A stretch of DNA of 64,000 bases from positions 13,653,400 to 13,717,399 of the forward strand of contig CM067311.1 of the NCBI GenBank assembly GCA_034231615.1, read 5' to 3'. Positions within the stretch are counted from its first letter, which is position 1. Every line of letters begins with the position of its first letter. Below are positions 1 through 11,100 of the stretch, piece by piece. The position numbers were made by a program, and so were the translations under genes. This stretch comes from Meghimatium bilineatum (lineage: Eukaryota; Mollusca; Gastropoda; Stylommatophora; Philomycidae). The notes under the pieces were generated by a model, which saw nothing but the letters and a program-made list of their open reading frames with translations, was not told the origin of the DNA and did not search any database.

Positions 1-204
1 AATTGCTATAATTCATAAGTTAGTATGTTAATGAGTTTGCCTCTATTTTGGAGAGGCGTGACCCTTTCAACCGGCGGACAAAGTCCAATTAGGCTATATC
101 AGGACACAAGCTATAATTCACGGGGGATTTCCGCCATCTTTGTTAGCATATTCTTTCCCGTGTCCTTGAGTGATGGGCGTGCCGAGGGGGTTGCGATCGC
201 ACCG

Positions 205-1440
205 GGCATCAAAATGCCCCTCAAAATAATGAAAACATTGAAATGGGATTTAAGTGTCTTTGCCATGCCAAAGTTGATGCCCCGCAACCAGTGGCGTAAC
301 GAGAGGGGGCGGAGGTGCGGAACGCTCCACGCGGCACCATCGGGAGGGCGAAAAATGTATTTTCTTCCATGCTTTCACAATCACTGCCATATTTTTTTAA
401 TGTCACAAGGGCGGAAAATTATGATTCCGCCCCGGGCGCCATTGACCCACGCTACGTCACTGTTGGCGAACTTGAAGTATTCTTTAACCTGAGCTATTTT
501 ATGTCTTGTTTTAATGCTCGGTAGATCTAGGAGAAACCTCATGGTCACGATATGTGTATCTCTTGTATAGGACAGCTCTCATGGCCTCGTTTTGATCTCT
601 CTCCAATCTATCCACCTGTGTTTGCGACAGTGTAAGTAAACCTAAACCACAGTCCAACACAGATACTATCACTGCCTGCATTATCTGAAAGTGGATTCGC
701 TGCGGTACCTCTGCAGATGCCATGATTCTGACAACTGACACCCTTCCCAGCTTTCTGTATGACATTGTCCATATGTTTCGCGAAAGATAGACTTCTATCA
801 AAAGTGATGCCTAGATATTTCATAGTCTGCTCCCTGTCAATCAGTTAGTCGCTGGATCATTGGCATAGCACTCCGGACAAGTCGATAGATGCTCAGATCT
901 CCTCTTGAGTATATCAGCCATTACACGTTGACTGAGGTCACAGTACGCCGTTGATTGACCATCATTCTTTCTCGTCCACGAAACCGCTCCTTTCTAGCAA
1001 ACTCACATTTCGAACCTAGCTCCTTTATTTTAGTAATGGAACAAGAGTCATTGTCACTTATACAGTCATTTGTTCGTGTTTTTTCTCGTAGGGCGTTCAA
1101 AATGTCTGTCCGATTCGTCGTTTCACCAACAGCCGTAGTAGCCGCTTGTGCGGCCAACATATCTGCTCTCTCATTTCCCTGGACTCCCGCATGTCCCTGT
1201 CAATGTTGATGCCCATGCATGTTGCTGCTGGTAATGTGTCTGACACCATGTTGTTGTTCAGCGAGAACCAGACGATCTTTGCCTTGCTGGGATTGATGAC
1301 TGTGTTGTAGTCAGTGCACCAGAGCGACAAACGTTCTAGATTACTCTGGACGCCATCAATCATGTCTCGTTTGTTTCTGCCGTGCTTGTACAGCAGGAGG
1401 TCGTCCGCACTATAACCTTCTAATCTGTAGGAGTGTTTGA
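205..1440 (-). mobile_element. Decayed LINE (jockey/I/R1-like), RT palm to post-RT region
   Basis: Read on the - strand, the reverse-transcriptase palm is seen near 1440-1215, with an altered YxADD box (YSADDLLLYKHGRN) and INPSKAKIVWFSLNN. It resumes at about 841-440 with MKYLGITFDRSLSF and QTQVDRLERDQNEAMRAVL. The frame has stops and shifts, so it is a relic. The 350 bp between the two RT parts are a separate insertion (next entry). The region towards 205 keeps weak LINE-like open frames. Confidence 0.75.
842..1193 (-). mobile_element. 5'-truncated LINE (RNase H end) nested in the older LINE
   Basis: On the - strand it begins inside an RNase H domain (HAGVQGNERADMLAAQAATT) and runs to a 3' end near 842. 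The 11-bp word TCCCTGTCAAT occurs at 831-841 and at 1194-1204, flanking the insert as a target-site duplication. Without the insert the host RT frame reads through as GINIDREQTMKYLGITFDRS, which supports the junction. The same 3' end occurs near 62460. Confidence 0.75.
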
Positions 1441-1539
1441 CATCGAACACAGAAGAAAAAGGAGCTCATGATTTGAATTTTCTTTGTTGATTGTTCTTCG
1501 CAAAGCTTCTTTCGAGCGACCTTTTTCTTTTGCACTTAT

Positions 1540-1830
1540 GCAATCTGGGCAACAAGAACCACTGTTGACAATCGTAAAACGTCGCAAATTCCGATGGTAC
1601 GGCACATGATGAGACATTCCTCGATGACAAAAGATTTTCTTGTAGGTACGGTGGAGGACGTAATAAGACGTGGTGGAAAGAATGAGCCATTTCTGGAGAA
1701 CATTAAAGAATGAACAGGGTTTGAAGTTTCCACAATCATCAGGATGGTAGAGGATATAGATGCGTGGAAATCTTTCTGCACCAAATGTCTCATTGTGACA
1801 CCCCTACGACTCTGACGGGTTATAGGTTTA
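1540..1830 (+). mobile_element. RTE/BovB-like LINE 3' fragment
   Basis: The + strand frames show LLTIVKRRKFRWYG, TVEDV and NEPFLENIKNEQG, a decayed version of the RTE C-terminal block (IVKRRKLQWYGH...DNIKEWTG). It ends in an (ATT)n-rich tail at about 1829-1865, a normal LINE end. Only the last 100 or so codons remain, with frameshifts. Confidence 0.65.
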
Positions 1831-2056
1831 TTATTATTAATTTAATTGCTATTATTATTATTAAATTATAACGAAAATTTAACAATAAATGGGCGTTGAC
1901 TGATATTATAATTAAAACTATTTAATGAGTAAACCACAAACTTTGTTAGGTCATCGGAAAATACAAATCTTAGTTTCACTTATCAAACACTGTATTTTTA
2001 GCATGCAAAACCTGGCAAGTTGTCGTCTTTTCTGTTTTCGGTGAATGGTCGCAAAG

Positions 2057-2164
2057 ATGTCTCGTAATGCTAATGATAGTAATAGCTTTAGTCAAAGTTA
2101 TAAGTTAGTTGTGGTAGGAGGTGGTGGCGTTGGGAAAAGTGCCTTAACTATTCAGTTTATCCAG
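2057..2164 (+). CDS. RRAS2-like: R-Ras exon 1: start, N-terminal extension and P-loop
   Basis: Encodes residues 1-36: a Ser/Asn-rich 14-residue extension typical in length for RRAS2, then [20 protein letters not shown]. It ends in CAG followed by the donor gtatag at 2165 (phase 0). Confidence 0.93.
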
Positions 2165-5100
2165 GTATAGTACACGATAGTTTCTTTAATAAACAAATGA
2201 GTTATAATAGTAATTTGAAACAATCTAATATCGTTAAACATCGGAAGGAGGAGGAAAGTGTAAAGTGACAGTAAAGTCACTTCAGCAGTAGTAGTAAGTG
2301 TGAAATGAGATTTGATTAAATATAGGCCTAACCACTAGATAGGAGTGGTTCTGATTATACTTGCAGAGATTTAGGCATAGATGATCGACAGATTTTTGAA
2401 ATCTTCTTTCATGGCAGTAGATGTTACACGGAACAACCAAATGCACCCTTTAAATCAGATTTCATTTGACAAAAATGATTTGTTGTGATTCTGCTCTTCT
2501 TCCTGGGGATCGAAAATGGGTAAAATCAAATGATAAAATCAGTCCAGGAGGAGAGAGTGAGAGCATGAATAGTCTAGTGATAGTTGCTCTAGTAGGCCCA
2601 TACAATAAGTAGGCTATAAGATGGAAAAGACTAGTCTGATCTCATTAAGTAAGTTGAATTTATATTAGAATTGAATAAGAAACCATATCTGTACTGTACT
2701 CAGCGAGTAGTAAATTTTTATTTAAGATTGAGACTTTGTCTTATACAATACATTCATCAATCATTTATTACTTCAAAATTTGAGTGCTTTCCAATCTGCC
2801 CAGTAGTTATCAGATTTTGGTAAATCTTTCTTTCCTACGTACACTGTACGTACAGTATACTAAGAAGAGTGAGTAATATTACGAATAGACAATAGTCAAG
2901 TCTCTGTTAGTACTACTACGGTCATGTACATACTGAACAGTGAGTTAGTAGTAAAGTAAAGACCTATGTTCTACTTCTAGTAGACCCTACTGGCTGAAGT
3001 AAATTTTAGTTCTCCGCTGTGACCTTTGCTCTAGTGTCGAGGTGTTACCTGACCTTTGTGGTGTGATTTGGCAAGCTTACGGGTAAGTACTTAGAGTAAG
3101 GTTAGGATTAGAAATAATATTTCTAATGTGTGCGCACACCTCGCTCCGTGTATAGCGGGCAGAAATACTGATCGCTCACCACAAATAATAGGAAATTGTC
3201 AAAAATTTGTAAATTGGAAAACAAACAGATTATGCATAAGTTCGTCTGTGTCTAGGTTTGAACTCAAGTGATTGTTGGATGTGACGTCATGGCAGCCATT
3301 ATTTTGATTGGTGTTAAATGGAATCCATGATGTTGGATAGGTAAAATTGTCAACATTGTGCTATTTATAGCACAGCAGAGAACTATTCTTTACTTTCACC
3401 AACCCTACTTACAGGACCATATAATTATGCCCATTCATATAGTGTGACATAGGCCATAGTACTATTATTATTATATTTCAGATTTCATTATTTTGAGTTC
3501 CATCACAAGCAAAATGCAGTGTTTTACTAGGGCCTAGGCCTAAATTTCTAAATATAAAATTTGAAAATGACTAAACTTTAGAAGTTTAGATTCCAAATCC
3601 ACTTGTACATTTGTGTATTGTGTTTCCTACTTAATTGGTAGAGGTGGTAAAGCAGTCTCCTGTGACCTGTTCTAAGGCAAAATAACGTGGGTCAGCTGAT
3701 GCCTCTGGAGATTGTATTGTATTGGATTTGTCTTCCACTTCTATTTTTCTTCTTCCACTTTATGTATAATCTAAATGCTATGAGTTGTGGATTAGCCTTC
3801 TAGGTGGGATGATGATGGAATAATCCCTGTGAGCAGGCAGATCTTGACATTCCATAGCTTTTCTGACAGGTTCTTCTCATTTGTGTAACTGGGGCTACAC
3901 CTGGACTCATATAAGGTCTCAAAGGCATGGATGTGTGAGGGGGGGGGGTTTATGGATGAATGTTTCGTCCCAGAAGGGAGACATTCACATCTGGGCCAAC
4001 TATTCTATCATTCTTCTGTTAGATATGTTGATTCATTCACAGTGAAAGGTGCCACCTAGAAATCTACCACAAAAGTACACAAATGCAATGTTTGCTGGCC
4101 AGCATATCTTCATCATCTTCATGTTTATATTCACATTCAAAAATCATATCCATGTGGATTTTATGATAGAAAACACATGGGAGAAATTGGGAGAAGATGT
4201 AATAATGATTTTTTTCACTGGCAACAGGTTGTCTGCCTATCCCCAACTTTCCTTAGTCACCTCCCACATTTCTGGAAAGAAGACAGTGACCATATTCTTT
4301 GCATGCTGAACTAGAAGTCCATGTTCCAGTTGCCACATGTGTGCTGTAGGACATGTCTCAGTTGTTTAATCTTATCAATTGTTCTGGACAGGCATAGCTA
4401 ACTATGATACCTCCCATGATACCACGGTGGAATATAATTGAAGTGTTATAATTGACACAAGACAGCGACAAAAGGTCAAGCATTTGTGACAGTGATTAAC
4501 TTTGAGGGATAAATGTTCCACTGTGGAGTAACATCCCTAGACAGGAAGTAGGTTGCTGGAGTAACACAGGGCAAATATCAAGATAAACAAAAATAGGTAG
4601 ATGTGTTACCAAAATAAAACTTTAAACAACCTAACGAGATACAGAGACAGATGATGTTTTGACTAAAAAGCCTTCATCGGGACAAATGAAAGACAACAGT
4701 ACAATTAATCTTACATGGAGACAAACGTGGCTATGATAGGGAGGAAAGAAAAGGATAGATAGCAGAGGAAACAAAGATGGACCAGCATAGCAGGGAGGAA
4801 GAGGATGTGAGGAGGGGAAAGTGCACAGAAGTAGGTGAGGAGTGAAAATAGATAAGGTGTGGTAGCAAGTAAAATAAGATAAATAAGGATAAATTAAGAT
4901 ACTTACCTCAATAGTGGCCACAGGCAATGAGTATTAGCATACAATCAGTATAGGAGAGCAAAAGATGATATATACTGTGGCCACTTTTGAGGTAATTACC
5001 TTAATTTATCGTATTTTACTTGCTACCACACAGTATCTATTTTCACTCCTCACCTACTGGTTTTTTTGGTTTTTATGTTTTGGAGACGTGGCTTCAGACA

Positions 5101-8100
5101 GGCTAAGTCATCTATTCTGTTTATTATTGTGTTGTTTACTGTTGTTTGTCTCTTGAAAAAGGTTCAATTTGAGCAGATACGTGGAGAATTGTCCTGTTTA
5201 GTTTTATTGTATGTTTTTTTATATATACTTTTTTATATATTTTTTATTCATAGGCAAGGTAAGTGTATTCAGTAACCTGTTTAATTCATTTTGCTTTACT
5301 ATTTGTTCATTCGGTTACTGCGGCACCCTCCACTTTGTCGGACACCCTCCGACCATTTGGTTATTAATATCAGTATATTTTAGCTTTTTAATATTGCTGT
5401 GATCTAAACTTGACTCACATAGCAGCTGATATGACCCCTGTTATTTTATTTTCAGTCATATTTTGTCACAGACTATGATCCAACAATAGAAGACTCATAC
5501 ACAAAGCAATGTGTCATTGATGATCATGTGGCTAGATTAGACAGTAAGTGGCTGACTAATGGTGAAATCATACAACTGTCATCACCTGTGTCTCACTGTA
5601 TATTGTGAATTCTGTTGTGTAAATGTGTGTTGTCAGGACCCAAAAGGGAGAGGATTACATGATATGTCATGCATGTCAAAAGAGGCAACTAAGGAATACT
5701 GGAAGTGAGGCTTGCTACTTTATCCCATAGAGCTGGCACTCTCAACCTCATGAGCACCTTGTAAGGTTATGTGTAGGCGCTATTTGGTAAAAAGTGCATT
5801 GGTGGTGTTCGTTGTCTGAAAAGGTTAAGAACCCCTGCAATAGGAAATAGACACGAGTAAAAATTACTCACGTTCACCCAGCCACCAAACAGTAGAGTTG
5901 AGGAATTGCGATATTGCTGCAGAGCAAGTGCTGATGCAACTTTAGTCAGAAGGTTTCTGGTGAACCTCTGACTAGGTAACTGAGCATTTGTGAGAAACCA
6001 TGCGCTATTACGCTGGTTCATAACTTAACTTTCCATTACCTGTTTCATAAATATGCTTTGGGTTTAAATGGGCATATATCACAGCCAAGCTATAAACAAT
6101 GATGCACGAAATTATGTTCTCTGAAATGCATCTTACTATTCTGCAGGAGTTCTACAATGAGGGAAGATTGAGTTTTAACCTTGCTAAAAGAGGGAAAAAA
6201 CCCCACAGAAACTAGGCATTAATATGACATTCCCTCAGAAAAAAGCCAGATAACATCTCCAGACACTTGATGGATTGGGACCTGCAGGGAAAAAGGAGAG
6301 TTGGGAGACAGGAGAAGACCCGTAGAACACTGGAGGAAGAGACCAAATAAATTGGTACTTCATGGACACATCTGGGGTGCAAAGCGAACACATTGCTCTC
6401 GGCAGACCCAGGGTTAACAGATAACCAAGATCCCAAATGTACCTCCTCACGGTGCACCATGGAAACAGAAATACAGCAGCTCGAGCTGATTCTGGCCAAA
6501 TAATTTGGGGATCGTGTCAGAGAATGCAGAGGCAGCAGATGGAAAGAGATTTAAATGCATAAGAGACGGACAATATCTCCAACACATGCAGCGGCACTGT
6601 TGACACACAGTGACGCTAGTCAGTCCAGTCAAAACATTGGAGGGGAGGCCAATGGAAAAGACACAAAAAGGTAGATGCATAGTGAAAAACGAGTAGATTT
6701 CATACCGAGTACAAGGAAAGGGCAGAACATCGCCAGAGTGCAGCGCCAACTGCAAATAGAAAGTGAAAGCGCTCCAAGGAAATAGGAACTACAAGCTCTG
6801 TTAGCTTGAGACAAGCTTCTAGTTACCTTTGATCCTTATGGGCAGAGACCCAGACCCAATCGTGGATGCCTGGCAAGGCAAGAAAACCTGGCCTAACTCT
6901 AATGCTGAGCCTTCCTATACCGGAAACATGCCAAGGAGAGAAAGGGTTCCGTACCCGATGGGCTCAGGCACAAAAGGGACAACGATTTTAGCTCTGGCCC
7001 AACTCTACTGTCAAGCTTACTATACTAGAAATACACTTGCAGAGAGAAAAGGTTTAGTACGCGATGGGCTCAGGCGCTATTGGGACAATGTCACTCAGCT
7101 CGAGAATGCCTTGCTCTCCTAACGTGTGGTGTGAGACTTGAACTTGGGCAAGGGGTTCACAATGTCGGTGAATGACACCTCGGCTAAGAAGGTGAAAGAG
7201 CCATGGTCCAGCTCTTCTGTTGAGTTCTTCCTCTTACGGAACCATGATCGCGGATGAGAAATTGTTCAGTACCCAATGGGCACAGGTACAGTACGTCCAA
7301 TTACACGAGGCAAGTTCATAGACGGTGGATTGGCAACACGGCCATGTGTACATGTGGACAGGCAGCGCAGAGTGCCAAACATATACTTCAAGAGTGTTCT
7401 GAGTATGAAACGCTGAGGCAGACATATTGGCCAGAGGAAACAACACTGGAATCAAAGCTCTATGGGTCACTGTCTGAACTACAAAAGACAGTGAGTTTTA
7501 TTAAGGAGACAGAATTACAGATATAGACATGTTTCAAGTGAACGAAAGAAGAAGAAAATAGACGGTGGAGAACACCTCGTGCGAGATAGACGTGAACAAC
7601 AATCGTCTTGGCAAAGAGTCACCACACACCCGTGTGCATGGTGACAGATAGGGAGGCTGTCACAGGCTAGGGTAGCACACCCGAATTGTCACGGTATGAT
7701 GAAATCGGATGTGCTAGGCGTACAAGGCGCATAACGGTGGCACAACAGAAATCGCACAAATGACAGTGCTGATTACAATGGCGCGAACGCAACAACAAAA
7801 AATGACACATCTGAAGACAAAATCGCAGTATGGAAATTGTTGGAGAGTGACTACTGCAGCCTCATGTTTCACAGGTAACAGGAGGAAGGAAGTGAAATCT
7901 GTGTTTTGTACCGTAAACATTCCTTGTTCTTTATACTTTGGTAAAAGTTGCTTTTGATTCTAATTGCATTTGATAAAATTTTTATTAAAATATGGATTTA
8001 TGAAAAAATAAGTTGACAGCTATGTACTGTGGTCCTGAGTATTCATTTTGTTTATTACAGTAAATGCACACATCTTTTGAGTTAACAAAAAAAATTTATT

Positions 8101-11100
8101 TGTTATAAGTCCTAGACACTGCTGGTCAAGAGGAATTTAGCGCTATGAGAGAACAGTACATGCGGTCTGGCGAAGGCTTCCTTCTAGTGTATTCTGTTAT
8201 TGACAGGAGCAGGTAAGATAATCAAAATCTATCTATGTGTCTAAAAATATTTAAATACAGATCTAGATAGTGATGGTGTCAAAGTAATTATTTAGCTATG
8301 AGAATCTATGAGCTCTTTATAGCCCATAGCCTTTCTGGCAATAAGGTTCATTGCCTCAAAAGTTAATGGTTGTGTTAGGGGTTTATGGATGTATGTTTGG
8401 TCGATAAGGAAGGCATTCCAGTGCAGCAGAACCTTGGATTATATATCTTGCCAGGAGTGTAGTATAAACTTCTGGGTCAACTAGTTCATCATTTTTCTTT
8501 CAGATTTGTAGACCCATTTACAGTGATGGTACATTTGGCATTCCACGCCACCTATGGGTCTATCACAAAGTTGCAATGTTCAGTGGCCTGCATCTTTTCA
8601 CCATCCATGGGGATTATTTGATAGGACAAAAACTAAGAAATTAAGACACAATGTACATTTAACCCATTAGTGAGGCATAACAGAACATACAACATGAAAC
8701 ATTTATAATTGTAAAGATGTATGATGGAGGGATTTTAACCGGATGAAATGACAAATCTTGCTATATAGTCATATAATTTACTAGCAGTATAATGTAAGAT
8801 ATGTACAAGTCTGATATGCTACAAAATAAGACCAGCGGAGCAGACTTGATTTTGTCCTGGTGACAGATTTGACAATCTAGCATGACCATTGAAGCTGAAC
8901 GCAGAAGAACACAACAATAGTAGGCATTTCAAAAAAAGAAATAATTTCATCACGGAAAGAAACATTCATCATCAAAAGCAAACACAAACACCTATGAAGC
9001 AAGAGAACACGCACCAGCTACCTATAAGACTCCACCCTAAAGCTAGACAGATTTATCTAAGAGACAAGCGGATCTTGAGGCAGGATGTTCCTCATAAATT
9101 TCCAGGAGGATGTAGTGCAGAGAACAGATATGCGCTGTGTCACCATTTTATTTTTGCTAATTGCATGGTATATCCAACTTCAGCGTTATAAAATTGTCTT
9201 TTAAACTGAATAGGTATGTGCATGAAAGGTTTTCAGAACTCAATGTCAATATTGATCTGATATATTCATAGATACTATATCACTATTTTCACACTCAGGT
9301 ATCAATGAACATTCTTTGATGATTGATAAAACAGATAGGAGAGTACTTATGGTAAAGTCCCCTAGGTTCAACACATGGATCAGTAACCAAATCATGTGAT
9401 AACATACCAACTTTTTTATTTAATACGCTATTCCTCGGCGATTTATAAAGTCATAATTTCATATACCGTTGTAGTGATTTGCACGCAACGCACTGACCAT
9501 CCACTTCCACCCAGTGTGTAGCACGCATATCAAGTGATCAGGGGCTCTCATTGCGTAACACGTAGAAGTTGAATGTCTCGGTATATGCGTCTTTACCAAA
9601 AAAAATAAAATATTTACCGTTTAATTATGTTAGCTTTTTGTTCCATAAAAATCTAGTCACTGATGCCTCTGCATCACCGTCCCCTATGCTATGATACTGT
9701 CTATATTTTTTAAAGTGCATTATCTGATCACATTTTTGTATTACTTATTTCCTTTACTGTTATGTTTTGTGCTTTTCAGTTTTGAAGAGATCTACAAGTT
9801 CCACAAACAGATACTGAGGGTTAAAGATAGAGATGAATTTCCAATGCTCTTAGTAGCTAATAAGTCAGATTTAGATACCCAGCGAGTGGTAGGTTATATG
9901 TTCTCTGTCAATACACATTTTTGCCAAAGTTGGGCAATGTTAGGGATACTCTAGTAATCAATTGTAATGTATTCTGCTGATTCATGCTGTAAATGGAGCT
10001 TTCCAAATGTTGGAGAGTTGTTTACTACCAGAAAAAGATTAACATGCCAGAATTTTTTAACTCTATTATCTTTATGAAGTAGTCCTTTATATAATTACCA
10101 AAAAAAATACCTCAGAAAAGATCAAGCAGTCAGGTGTAAGACAATTATCAAAGTAAATATTATTTACATTATTGTTATGCATGTTCAGATGAAGATCTTA
10201 TGATTGAAATGTTGTTTTCATCCTTATTTTACATAGAAAACTGAAATATAAAAAGACACAATGGCATGGAAAGACGCATATTAGAGAGTAGAATTCCCGA
10301 AGTAGAAGAAGAGGTAGACCTAGAAGGAGATGGACAGATAGCATCAAAGACTGCATGAAGATATCATTGGATGAGGCAGGCAGATTGGCACAGGATAGAT
10401 TCAGATTCAGGACATCAATTGCAAAGACAATGTTCTGAAAAGAATATGTCACATGATGATGATATGTTAACCCTGCTATGTAATCTGCTCCATAGGAAAG
10501 ACAAGGTGGAGATTCTTAACTTGTAAGAAATATCTAGCAACAATATACCAAAAAAGTTGGAGAGAATTGTGATATTTGCATTTCTTGGGAATTATAAGAA
10601 GAATGTGTTAGTTCATGGACTCAACTGTAGTTTGATAATACACTACAATAAATTAATAGTACTATGATCGAAGTCCAACCACCGTTGCGCCAATTAGTGC
10701 CTACTTGTGTGATTATTTCCCTTGCCTATATTTATCATTTATTAATTTAAATATAATTATATTTAGGGTTAGGATTAGTTATGTAAAACATATTTAACCC
10801 CTAACCCAAAAAAAATTGATATTTCCATTATTTATTGATGTAATATTTAGATCAATTAACAACAAAACACATAGGTGGCAGTAATGTGAAACAAGAACGA
10901 AAACTGGGGTTGGACTTCAATCATAGCACCCAATGAATTTATAAATATGATTTGTATTCTGTTTTTCCATACATTAAAGATTGTTATTCAAATCCTCACT
11001 CAGGTTTCAGCTGCTGAGGGCCAAGAACTTGCTCATAACTTGAAGATCCGCTATATAGAAGCTAGCGCTAAACACAGACTCAATGTTGACCAATCCTTCT

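Noticed and set aside
8889-9191. 100-codon open frame in R-Ras intron 3
   Set aside because: Its 3' part is SINE-A in reverse; no known domain in the rest.
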